DNA of 64,000 nt, taken from Axinella damicornis. Lineage: Eukaryota; Porifera; Demospongiae; Axinellida; Axinellidae. Below the pieces are notes generated by a model. It had not been told where the DNA came from. It made no database searches and saw only the letters and a list, made by a program, of their open reading frames with translations. Position numbers and translations under genes: made by a program. Each line of letters begins with the position of its first letter. The first letter of the stretch is position 1. Shown in pieces: positions 1 through 32,407 of this stretch. The stretch covers positions 312,501-376,500 of the forward strand of contig OZ007515.1 of NCBI GenBank assembly GCA_963931865.1, written 5' to 3'.

Positions 1-23
1 CGATTATAATTTGTTGTTTGTAG

Positions 24-1318
24 GGCTGCAGTACCACTCTGCTGCAACCAAGTGTCTGTGGTACACTGCTTCACTTCTCGATCAGCAGCAAGCTCTCTCC
101 CATTGGGCCTCAGGTGTGTTTGTAGTACACCCATATTGTACCTCTAACCTGATTCACCCCCATGTCTTCCTTACATAGGGTTTGATCAGATGCTTGCTTC
201 AAGCAGCCCCAGTCACCACAGGGGATACAAACCATCCCCGGGACAGCACGCTACTCATGCCACTTGGCTACTGCAGTCACAAGTGCTGCCTTCCTTCCGG
301 AACTCCTTAACAGAATCAGTGATCCCCCTTCGTACTTTTGACTCCACTGCTGTGGCCAACCACATAGACATCCTGAGGCTCTCCCGACCACTGTGTGGTG
401 TGCTGAGTGCCTCAACCAGGCAGGCTGCAGTGTTTCTGGTGCAGGGGCTGACTGCTGCACTGGCCAGCGGGAACCTGAGAGTGGTTGCACAACTACTGTG
501 CACAGATGGGCCAGAGATCAGCAGAGCTCTTGCATGGACAACTGCACAAGCTGCGAGGGTATCCTCACCAGGGATAGTCTTCCCCATGTGCTCCCATCTG
601 CATGCCATAGAGTACCACAGCCGTACTGGATACTCTATAGCACACAGCTTGAACTGGGAGATCAAGGTCAGTCATACATGTACTTGTTTTACTGCATGCA
701 TTGCAGTATTCTGTCTCAAGTTGTATCATTCCACTCAATGCCCGGATTTCTCATTCCAGGACCTTCTGACAGACCTCAGCATTGCATTCCATGACAGCTG
801 GAGAAGAAGATGTGCAGAGGTTCTCAGAGCAACATTTCCGTCGCGCAAAATGTGGAAAAGCATCAGCAAAAAGAGTGAGCAGGACTACATGAATATAAAT
901 ACCGGCATACATCACTAGTTCAGCACATAAGTGTGTTCACTATCAGAATGATGTCAAACTAACATTAAATCCCCAACTCAGGCACAGCAGATTACGTCAC
1001 ATCTGATGCGCATGGTGACCAATGCTATCGTATTACAATGTTCTTGATCTCTACATTGCACTACAGCAGGTGCTACAGTTGACCGGCTCACTCCTAGTGG
1101 CTACTGTGATGCTGTTATAGGACAACTGCTCCTGCCAGTGGTAGAGGCTGCCACACACCTCCCTGAGGACCCCCAGAGCATGTTTGTGGGCCTCTCTGTC
1201 TGTATTCTCGTCAATGAGTTCAGGAAGGCTGTGACCACCAAGAAGACGTACCGGTCAGTAGAGTGACGGTGGTCGATTTAGTACCTGTGGATCAAGTGAT
1301 TATATACCTGGCACCCCC

Positions 1319-1349
<31 letters not shown>

Positions 1350-1641
1350 ACACAGAACTACTGCAGGGCGTCAACTGCTCACTGATTTTCGTCATCTCAC
1401 GCAGTGGCTAGCCTCTGAGGAGGTTGGGCTAAGTGCAGGGACCTCCCGAATGCTGGCTACCCTGCCTGCCCTGGCAGAAGTTGAGCATGGGCTGTCTCTG
1501 GTCTGTGGAGCTGCAGACAACACAGAACTTCCCTCCGAGACCCCGGGCTGCCTGCATAGCTGGCCTACGTTCTCCCACCTTCCAGTGTTCTCTGAGCTAG
1601 CATGGAACAGCACACACGACTGGCTCAACTGCATAGCATGA
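24..1641 (+). CDS. CCDC142-like protein, 3' part (5' end outside window)
   Basis: Five exons join in phase: 24-113, 179-666, 760 to about 872, 1070-1253 and about 1356-1641, ending in TGA. All junctions are GT-AG. The product is a soluble, mostly helical, Leu/Ala-rich protein with no signal peptide or membrane segment. The C-terminal stretch (KMWKSISKKS, then PSGYCDAVIGQLLLPVVEA, then LLTDFRHLTQWLASEEVGLS) has the layout I recall for the C-terminal domain of CCDC142, a poorly characterised animal protein. This assignment is from memory and is moderate at best; no biochemical role is claimed. The gene runs off the left edge, so its start is unknown. It converges on the dynein gene, with about 460 bp between the two stop codons. 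Confidence 0.55.
1314..1354. repeat. poly-C tract followed by (CA)n microsatellite
   Basis: A run of about 22 C followed by about ten CA units sits directly before the acceptor of the last exon of the CCDC142-like gene, so it forms that intron's pyrimidine tract. Confidence 0.9.
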
Positions 1642-2098
1642 CGGGTCTAGCTAGTGTTGCACTGTGCATGGAAGTGCAAAAATTAATTGCTATGACAATC
1701 TGTATGGACTAGAGATATGCAGTTCATTGATGGGAACATGATTAGGAACACAGATTGTGAGACGTGGGATGTTTCAGCCACATCGACAGCCAATCTGCTG
1801 TCCGGAGTACTCCAAAAGATCAAGGCTGCATGGTGCATGATGGCAAATGCACGCATGTCACATGTACATCCATGTACTGCAAGTATTTGGATCAAATGCA
1901 GGACGGGTGTGCTATAGAAAGCTTGTGTCTAATACCGCAAAGAAGACAGATCATTCGAAGGCATAATAATATTATGGGGGAAACAATTAACCAGTACAAG
2001 AAAACATAAGCACGCTGGCCTACAGAACTGATAAACTCAACTTGGTGGAAACAATCCCAGTAAAAGCAAAATACAGAACTCAATTAATGTCAATTAAG
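1642..2098. other. convergent intergenic spacer
   Basis: This lies between two stop codons facing each other. It must hold the 3' UTRs of both genes. No convincing coding exon or repeat was seen; short open frames here lack splice context and homology. Confidence 0.6.
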
Positions 2099-20886
<18,788 letters not shown>

Positions 20887-21174
20887 CTACATTGGGAGAA
20901 TGTATACTCTGTAGCACGGTATCGCCGGCCAAGACAGTGCGATCTTTTAAATACCTTGTTTATTGATCAGCTATGCCGCATTAGCTTGATCCCTCTTGAG
21001 ATTCTCACGTACAGGGTATGTGTTGCCATGCTACTGCAGTTTAGTAAACATTGGCGATGCATAGAGAGGCGGGGCTGCAAATACAATCAAGTCGGCGCTT
21101 TAATAAGCTTACGCATGCGCGGTTTGGATACGATCCCACTCCGGAACGAGTCATCGCATCGTGTAGCTTGTGCA
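20887..21174. promoter_or_regulatory. divergent promoter region, dynein heavy chain / SOD
   Basis: Only 288 bp separate the two start codons, which point away from each other, so both 5' UTRs and core promoters must fit here or overlap. No clear TATA box was found at a fixed distance from either start. The stretch GCATGCGC near 21113-21121 is palindromic but not assigned to a factor. Confidence 0.6.
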
Positions 21175-22140
21175 ATGGCGGTGCCGTTTGCCTTTGTACT
21201 GTGCATGTGCGCCTCTGTAGCATGGACCCAGCGGGACGCGTATGAGTGGGTGGTGCGGTCCGAACGGGAGTATCTCCTTCCCGATCTTCCCTACTCGTAC
21301 GATGGCTTGGAGCCACTCCTGGACGCAGCCACGCTGCGAGTACACCACTTAGGACACCACAAGGCGTACACCAGCAAGATGAACGCGGCACTGAAGGAGT
21401 GGAGGGAAGAGGTGGGTAGTTGGGCAGTCAATTGCTAGGAAGAGGGCGGGGCTAATCAGCTTCCTAAGGATATATAATTACATTTCGTTTTAATTATCCT
21501 TGAGCTTCCCCCACCTCAGGAGCCTGTCTCGCAACTGGCTCAGGCCTCCATTGCAGAGATCCTGAAGCGTATCGCAGAGGTGCCGTCCAAGTGGCGGACT
21601 CTGCTTCGGAACAATGGTGGAGGCTATGTCAATCACATCTTCTACTGGTGCACCATGTGTCAGGATGCCCCTCCTGAACCACAAGGGGAGGTAAAGGTGG
21701 CCATTGAGCAACAGTTTGGTAGCTTCTCCAATTTCCGAGATGGATTCTCACAGGTAGCAGCTCGACTGTTTGGGTCGGGGTACGTGTGGCTGTGTGAAAC
21801 AAACACGTCTCCACCGCTGTTGAAGATAATCAGCACCCAGAACCAGGTACGTGTTGGTAGCCAGCTCAGTAGGATCACTGGCCAGACGTTTGTGAGACTA
21901 CCAGCTCAGCTTTGAGAGTGAGCCCTCTCATATGCCCTCTTCCAGGATTCCCCATTCTCAGATGAGCTCCACCCACTTCTGGTCCTGGATGTGTGGGAGC
22001 ATGCCTACTACCTGAAACACCAGAACAGGAGAGCCGAGTACATTGAGGCATGGTGGGGTGTGGTCTGCTGGGAACAGGTGGAGGCCCTCCTGCAGTTTTG
22101 GAGGGACCAGAGTCAGCTCACCCGGCACTCGGAACTTTAG
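21175..22140 (+). CDS. secreted-type Fe/Mn superoxide dismutase
   Basis: This enzyme converts superoxide to hydrogen peroxide and oxygen. Three phase-0 exons (21175-21411, 21520-21846, 21946-22140) give 252 residues. The N-terminus [19 protein letters not shown] is a classical hydrophobic signal peptide, not a basic mitochondrial presequence. The metal ligands of the Fe/Mn family appear in the usual order: HHLGHHKAY (first His), [11 protein letters not shown] (second His) and DVWEHAYYL (Asp and third His). The segment [10 protein letters not shown] replaces the more common FGSGW. Standard animal SOD2 is mitochondrial, so secretion is inferred from the leader alone. The start is set by the leader and by the short upstream region shared with the dynein gene. 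Choice of Fe or Mn cannot be read from sequence. Confidence 0.88.
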
Positions 22141-22301
22141 TGCAACAGTACATGTCCATAACTTCTGTTCTGGATGGCTCTTTTACGTTGCTTCCTGTCA
22201 CGTTGTAACTGCAAGATTATGATCCATAAATCGGTACAATAAATAATTATAAACCTCTGAATGAGACACACACATGACCACTCCTAGATAAACCAGCAAT
22301 G

Positions 22302-25300
22302 CTACGTTCTGTGTCTTGATCGGTAACACTTTGGGCAGGATGACTGCTCTGAGAAACACGCCCTGTGGGGGACCGAGGGAGGATTGACAGCTGGTGACAC
22401 ATCATCTATTGCTGTGCATGTGGACAGGAGTCATACTGATGACTCACTTGTGATAGACAGTGCTGCAATGTTGGCAGATACTGATGTGTCGGTCAAATGG
22501 AAACAGAACCTCCTCGGATGCACACACCTCGCAGACATACCCCTTGCCTGAGCAGACCTGATGAGAGATAGATATGTTCACGGTCAGGTCTGCATGCTCT
22601 GAACAGTTTGCTTGCTTCATGTCTGCATGCAAGGAATACATTGTGTGGTAGGACAGGACTTAGTTGCGTCGCAAATTTCTAACCTATAATAATCACAAGT
22701 GTATTGTACACTGGGAGCCGTTGGGCAGGACCTGATAGCTTGGCTATGGATCGCTGCCCACTTGGCTGGACTCACGGGGCAGTCCTGGCGTATGTGCTGT
22801 GCAAAGGTCTTGTGAATCTCTTGCAGCTCCGGTAGTAGCCTGCCAGAGTGGAGCATCGCCAGGTCTTGCAGGGAGAAGAGGCGAGAGTCCTCTTTGAAGT
22901 GGGGGAAGTGGTCCAGCTGCATGGAGGGGCCAGGGGAGGGAGGGGAAGGGAGGGGGAGGGAGGAGGGAGGGGAAGGGAGGGGGAGGGAGGAGGGAGGGGA
23001 CGGGGAGGAGGGAAGGGAGGTGGGAGTGGGTGGTTACAAACAAGGCTTCGCATGAGGTGGTGTACCTTCTGCAGTAGATGTGACTCCAGTGCTGTCCTAC
23101 ACTGTACAAAGTACTGCTTCATGTACAGCATGTCCTGTCGGAGAGCCTGCAGAGAAGGTGTTCACATCAGTGACATCACACACACAGGCAGAGCATGGTG
23201 ACCTCTGACCTCTACAGTGACGAGGTCCTGAACGTAAGTGTAGAGCAGGGGGTTCACCTCCTGCACCCGCAGCACCGGCCGGGAGAAGTAGTGTCCCAGC
23301 AGGTCTGAGCACTGACAGCATACCTGGGAGGGGCCAAGGACATCACCTTGTTTGAGTACCAATTGAGCATCAATGAGTGTGTGTGTGTGGCACCTTTCTG
23401 GGTGTGAAGTCCCAGTTGCGCAGTACCCTAGCTGGGATGATGGCCTTGTCCCTCTGGTGGCATGCAGGGCAGTAGTACAGACCAGAGTAGTCGCACAGTC
23501 GTGCCTCGGTCGGTTGCTTGTTGAAGGCACGGTTGCAGCATGCACAACGGAAGTGCTGCTGAGTCAGCCCCTTTTCTGGACAGATATGAACCACGTAGCT
23601 ACCCTCCTCCTGCCAGGAGAGGTCACCTCACGGTCACAAAAATTTACAACCACAAGATCATGTGAGGTCACATGATCAACAGTTCAAGTGTAACCACACG
23701 CTCATCAATGCAATCGTCATATAATTGTTCCTAGTCTCGTTCCCAGGCCGCCTGGGAATGAGGCTAGACTGTTCCTCCTCCAGAAACATCACCATATAAC
23801 CACGTACCTTGCCACCGATGCACATCTGTGTAACTCCAGCCAGACAGGACTTGTGGCAGGGATAGTGACAAGCTGTAGTACAGACCACTAACATCACAGA
23901 GTGCAAGCCTACGCTACTATCTATCAGGAGACAGTTTACCCAACCATTCTCGTTCATGGGAACATGGCAGGGTGCTCAACCATCACGTGCGGGCGGACTG
24001 ACCTTTGCATTGGTACCACGGTCGCATGAGTCCTGTCACCTTCCTCCCACAGCCCTCGCAGGTCATCCCAAGCAGCACCCTGGACTGGGGCGGCTGCTGA
24101 ACAAACTGATGGCCACAGATATCCTCGTGGGACTCCACGACCTCACTCTGGGGAGACAGGGTAGGTGAAGGTGCGGGTAATGGGTGTGTGAATTCTTCTC
24201 CCTTCCCACCTCTTCCTCACCTCCTTCATTCTCTGGAGCCGGAGCTGCAGCTGCACAATCTTCCTCCTCAGACTGTTGCAGTTGCCCTCGTCCAAGCAGG
24301 AGGCCAAGTCCGACTTGAGCCGCTGGATGATTGTGTGGTGGTCGGAGATGCTCAGCTGGAGAAACAGCAGACAAAAACAACCGTGAAGGCCTGGGAACGA
24401 GGCTATGCATGCAGTTATAGCAGACTATATGCCAGGTATCTTGGGCTAGGAAGGAGATATGAAGATGGGACTTGCACCATTGTGATCAGCATGAATGGAG
24501 CATTGCAATGATGTCTGTTTTGCTATAGGTTGAATTTTGACCCAAAATCATGAAAAACCATGGATTATAGCCTTTGGTCGAGTGCGATTTTTGACAAAAA
24601 TGTGACCGAAATTAAAAATCACTTTGAGGACATCATTTGAAAGCTCTTTTTATGCTGACAACAACGGCACAATCCCCAGTTTCATATCTCATTCACAAAC
24701 TGAGTGCAATGTGATTTTATAGGTCTATTTTTCCAATAGCAAAATTGGTTCACTGGTCCATTTTTGGCAGAAATGGCACTTCTGCCATGCACTCTACAGA
24801 ACAGGAGTGCTGTTTCTGCCAATTTTGGTTCAATTTTGGCATGTCAGAGTGTGCAATGATTGGTAGAAAATAGTTGCTGAAATGCGCCAATTTTAGCACA
24901 CTCACACACACACACGCTCAGTGAACACCTTGTCTTGTACCAGGTTCTCCCCCTGCACCGCGACGAAAAGGCGCAGGGGGAGAACCTGGGAACGAGGCTA
25001 GTGAACACCTTTGGTGAATTAAAGCACCAACCTCTGGTGAAAAGTGATCCTCCTGTACCTGCAAATAAGAGGGGCTTCCCCTTGGGAGGGCAGTGGGTTC
25101 CAGGGTAGCCTCCAGGAGGCATGACAGATCAAGACTGCTGCTGTACGATGCCGTCTCCAGGGCAAAGTCAGAGAGAGACTCTTCCTCCGGTAGATCATCC
25201 TCGAAGGGGCCGCCTCCTGGCATGGAGGGGCGATCATCCTCGAAGGGGCCACCTCCTGGCATGGTGGAGCTTGCACGGTAGCTGTCAAACTGGTTGGGAG

Positions 25301-27593
25301 GTATTGGGAGTGTGCTGATGACACCATTGCCCCCTTGTCCATCCTCTGGTCTTGGCGTGACTTCACGACATGAGGAGTCAATCTCATCGAAAACATCAAA
25401 TGGGTTGGCAGCTGGGTGATAGGTAATGGTTTCAGGGACTTCCCCACTGAATGGGTCAGCGGCTTGGTCGGCTGGGGAGGTGGTGAATGGGTCAGCGGCT
25501 TGGGCTCGGGAGGTGGTGGTGGGGGAGCTTCCATCAAAGGGAGTGGGCAGGTCTGCGGTGGAGTCACAGAGAATGGCGGGACGGGAGGTCTCAGGTGTGC
25601 CCACAGATGGGCTGGAGTTAGCAGGACTTGGACTTCTCTCCACATTCTCCTCCAAAGTCAACACTCCCTCAAACTGGTCTCCCTCGAGCTGGTTTCCCTC
25701 AAGTTCATCTCCCTCGAGCTGGTCTCCTTCAAGCTGGTCAGATTGTATTACCTCTTCTCCCTCCTTCACCCCTCCCACTCCCTCCTCCTCTCCCTCTCCC
25801 TCTCCCTCTGCCTCCTCCTCATCGCTTACTGGCAGACTGGAACCCTCGCCCAATGCACTGTCTGCTGGACTCAATCCAAGAAGCTGGTCGCCAGTCAACA
25901 CATCAGGAAATTCATGTTCAAGTGTCCCTTGGTTTGAAATATCAGGTGTCCCCTGGTTTGAAATATCAGGTGTCCCCTGGTTTGAAATATCAGGTGTCCC
26001 CAGGTTTGAAATGTCAGGTGTCCCCTGGTTTGAAATATCAGGTGTCCCCTGGTTTGAAATGTCAGGTGTCCCCTGGTTTGTAATATCAGGTGTCCTATGA
26101 CTTGATGTCCCAAGATTCAATGTATCAGGTGCCTCATCATGATCCAACACTTCTTGTACTTGCTCAAATGGCAGCTTTGGTTCACTGTCAGAATTGTCTG
26201 ATTTCATTTTCCCCTCTGAACTTCCCTCGGTACTTTGGTTTCCCTCATCTCCAGAGCTAAGCCAGCCATCGCTGTCCTCCAGTGACCCCCTTACCTCTTC
26301 AGCAGGCTGTGGAGATCTCTGGCTGCGTCCTGTGGAGGAGAATGCAGAGATAACCTACAGCCTATCACAGCAGCCAGGTTCAGGGACCTACCCTTGCTTT
26401 GCTGACTCATCTGCAGGGACTGAATTCTCAGTGCAGGTTGCAGCGCCTCCGGGGCTGCACCGAACTCCAGACTGGCGGTATCCACGGTGCTGAAGAGACA
26501 GATCAGCTCAGCATCAGCTTGTCCAACACAGCCGGGTGCAGGTGGCACACCTCTACACTACAGTGTGTAGCACGCTACTCCTGCGTGCTCAACAGCATGT
26601 AGCACACTGAGCACGCAGGAGGAGCGTGCAGCACACCATGCTGTATGCTCTCACATATTGATTGTGAGTTGGGAGAGGCCAACCAGCAGCTGTTGGAGAG
26701 CACTCATCATCTCCGCACTCCTCAGAAAACTGTGTGTGTCATAGTACTGCGCAAGCAGGGAGGCATCCTGACAAAGCACACTGATGTAGCTCTCCAGGGA
26801 ACATTCGTTGACGGCCAGACGGATCCATGCCCGGCACCGCCCACTGTCTGTCTGAGCATACTGCAAGCTGAGGAAGGGGAGGAGGAATAGAGGGAGGGAG
26901 GGATGGATGAGAGGGATGGGAAGGAGGGAGGGACGGAGTGAGGGATGGGAGGGGAGCGAGGGATGGGGACAGAGGGAGGGAGAGAGGAGAGAGAGGGGGA
27001 GGGAAGCAGGTGGTACCTGTGAACACAAGGTACTACCATCACAGTGAAGACTCACCTGTTGATGTATGCTATGGCTTGTTTCCGGGAGATATTCAGCACC
27101 ACTGGCCAGAATGAGGTGCTCTGCCCAAACCATCCCACCTTCAGCCCATGGCGGAGCACATCTTCAAACCTTGCACACAGCCTCTGTGTTGCCCGGCAGT
27201 CCCCGATGGCACCCTTCCCCTCTCGTGTTGCATGCAACAGTTGGGCCTGGAGGAGACCGATCGCGAGATCAAGACTGAGCCATACGTACAACACACAATG
27301 ATGCATGCACTCTGCCACGCACCTCCTTTATGGCCCTGGCGAGGTTCTTCAGGAGGGAGAGGCGGAACTTCTCCTGGCCAGCCAGGAACACCGGATCGTC
27401 TGCAACAGTAGAAGGGGGTACTAATTGGAAACCTCGCCCTGAGGCTTTGGGGGGTACAAGTAGCGCGATCTGGAGCGTCCCCAGATAGCTGCTAACAAAC
27501 AGAAAACTAAAGTGGCCTCGACTCACTTTTCTGCTGCTTGAACAAAGAACCCTTCTTCAGGAGATCCATGACCGGCAATGGTGGGCGTGGCAT
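22302..27593 (-). CDS. RUN domain + C1 + DEF8/Rubicon-homology zinc protein
   Basis: This is a probable cytosolic adaptor for Rab7-type endolysosomal traffic or autophagy, inferred from the family (PLEKHM1, Rubicon, DEF8). ATG is at 27591-27593 and TAG at 22302-22304. The N-terminal exons (about 26.66-27.6 kb) encode a RUN domain, for example AWIRLAVNECSLESYISVL. A long acidic, Ser/Pro-rich exon follows (about 24.98-26.3 kb) with repeated GTPDISNQ units, then a coiled coil (about 24.25-24.36 kb), a C1-type finger (MTCEGCGRKV ... CHYPCHKSC) and the cysteine-rich Rubicon-homology domain. That domain has IIPARVLRNWDFTPRKV, SRPVLRVQEVNPLLYTYV, CEVCASEEVLFPFD and a final SCPKCYR. The last intron splits the Lys codon of VYHK. 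The C-terminal half most resembles DEF8, but human DEF8 lacks RUN, and no PH domain as in PLEKHM1 was seen. Confidence 0.85.
22926..23022. repeat. GGGAGG purine-rich tract
   Basis: About 100 bp of almost pure G/A on the plus strand sit in an intron of the RUN-DEF8 gene, giving a long pyrimidine tract on the coding strand before the acceptor. Confidence 0.85.
23731..23767. repeat. short fold-back with CTCGTTCCCAGGC ends
   Basis: CTAGTCTCGTTCCCAGGC is followed at once by its near-complement, giving a hairpin of about 18-bp arms. It is the shortest member of the fold-back family described in the findings. Confidence 0.75.
24388..24900. repeat. dispersed 0.5-kb repeat, copy 1
   Basis: It starts with GCCTGGGAACGAGGCTA, then a body including TTGCACCATTGTGATCAGC, ACCATGGATTATAGCCTT and TTTTTGGCAGAAATGGCA. 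The same body recurs at about 42864-43330 and 63652-64000. It lies in an intron of the RUN-DEF8 gene. No protein-coding capacity was seen. Confidence 0.8.
24936..24991. repeat. fold-back hairpin
   Basis: CCAGGTTCTCCCCCTGC and GCAGGGGGAGAACCTGG flank a loop of about 16 bases, followed by GAACGAGGCTA, the fold-back family end. Confidence 0.8.
25918..26095 (-). repeat. 24-bp coding minisatellite (GTPDISNQ)
   Basis: About seven in-frame 24-bp units in the acidic linker exon of the RUN-DEF8 gene encode repeated eight-residue GTPDISNQ (Leu replaces Gln in one copy, Thr replaces Ser in one). The unit length preserves the frame. Confidence 0.9.
26563..26630. repeat. imperfect 22-bp-arm hairpin
   Basis: GCACGCTACTCCTGCGTGCT and AGCACGCAGGAGGAGCGTGC form inverted arms with about two mismatches around a loop of about 20 bases, in an intron of the RUN-DEF8 gene. 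Confidence 0.75.
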
Positions 27594-27778
27594 GCGCGAA
27601 TTCTAATTTCTCAGTGATTAGCGGGTCTGATTATAATTACCTAGACCTAATTATAATGCTTCTAATATAGGGACACAACCTCTAAAGGAAGGTCCCAAAT
27701 ACCTTTCGAATCTCAAAAAAATACAAAGAGGACTTAGCTAGCTGTCCTGGGACCATCCATGGCACGTGTATTGCAGGC

Positions 27779-27983
27779 AGTCCCCCGGCCCTCTTGATCA
27801 CTGTCCCCCTCTTGATCAACGTACCGTCCCCCTCTTGATCACCGTCCCCCCTCTTGATCACCGTCCCCCCTCTTGATCACCGTCCCCCTCTTGATCACCG
27901 TCCCCCTCTTGATCACCGTCCCCCCTCTTGATCACCGTCCCCCCTCTTGATCACCGTCCCCCTCTTGATCACCGTCCCCCTAG
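27779..27983. repeat. tandem repeat CCGTCCCCCTCTTGATCA
   Basis: About eleven 17-19 bp units differ mostly in the number of C residues. It lies 190 bp upstream of the RUN-DEF8 start codon, so it may sit in or near that promoter. Confidence 0.9.
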
Positions 27984-28000
27984 CTAGCTGTTCACTTAGT

Positions 28001-28047
28001 CTCGGGGGCCAGACCCACACGGAGTGGGTCTGGCCCCGCGAGACTAC
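28001..28047. repeat. fold-back hairpin, TAGTCTCG ends
   Basis: TAGTCTCGGGGGCCAGACCC and GGGTCTGGCCCCGCGAGACTA form a long-armed hairpin around CACACGGAGT. It is a sequence variant of the small fold-back elements in this window. Confidence 0.85.
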
Positions 28048-28216
28048 TGTTCACTAGCCCAGGTCATCAGTGGTCACAAATATTTGCTAGAGAGTCAACC
28101 ATGCATGAAGCAATGGTGTTCTTGATGTACATGCTTAGCTAGCTCCATTCCTAGGCCCGGCCCAAATTTTCATCACTTGCAGTAATTTGCAAATCTGTCA
28201 CCATCAGTACAATCAG

Positions 28217-28315
28217 TAGCCTCGTTCCCAGTCCCACGCCCAGTTTTTCGTCGCTTGCATGCAGTATGATAAAGCGTACTGCGAAAAGCTGGACGTGGGA
28301 CTGGGAACAAGGCTA
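28217..28315. repeat. 99-bp fold-back element, TAGCCTCGTTCCCAG ends
   Basis: TAGCCTCGTTCCCAGTCCCA and its reverse complement (one change) bound an imperfectly palindromic body. It is intergenic, between the copine stop and the RUN-DEF8 start. Confidence 0.85.
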
Positions 28316-28373
28316 TACAATCAGTACAATCAGGAGTTGGATACAGCAGTGGGTAGTTTTGGTGGCAAACTCA

Positions 28374-31775
<3,402 letters not shown>

Positions 31776-32082
31776 CTAGCTTGTTTATTTGGAGTAAGCA
31801 GTTTGTAAATCCACATTGGCACTCGACAATTTCTTCTATAACACTAAGACACTAAGACACTAAGGCAACGGCCAAAGTAGATCAAGTCACCCATTTGTAC
31901 AACGGTACTATCTATTGATAGCGATAATCACACATATATCCATCTGCTAGCTTATGTGAATCGTTTAGCATCTACAGTAAGACCATGGGTTAATTGCACT
32001 GGAATTGGGTCCGGACAATTTTGATCCCCCCGGACCAACACTTGTGCTAGCCTGACTCATGAGAGGTAAATTAATAGATGAT

Positions 32083-32282
32083 NNNNNNNNNNNNNNNNNN
32101 NNNNNNNNNNNNNNNNNNNNNNNNNNNNNNNNNNNNNNNNNNNNNNNNNNNNNNNNNNNNNNNNNNNNNNNNNNNNNNNNNNNNNNNNNNNNNNNNNNNN
32201 NNNNNNNNNNNNNNNNNNNNNNNNNNNNNNNNNNNNNNNNNNNNNNNNNNNNNNNNNNNNNNNNNNNNNNNNNNNNNNNNNN
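32083..32282. other. assembly gap of 200 N
   Basis: Exactly 200 N. The round number suggests a scaffolding placeholder of unknown true length. The copine C2 exons and further ANKS6 3' sequence could be hidden here. Confidence 0.95.
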
Positions 32283-32407
32283 GTATCGTATTTCGGATGT
32301 ATGCTAGTCTTAGCCTAGAGCATCCCTTGCTTGTACTGTTTACATAGCAAAACATTTTTAGAAAAATCCAACACTGCCTGTGTCTATGTATCCATCTATC
32401 TAAGTAT

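Noticed and set aside
190..918. Reading the first long plus frame as one uninterrupted exon to its TAG at 918
   Set aside because: Good donor at 667 and acceptor at 759 split it, and a donor at about 873 leads in phase to 1070-1253, which continues the same protein.
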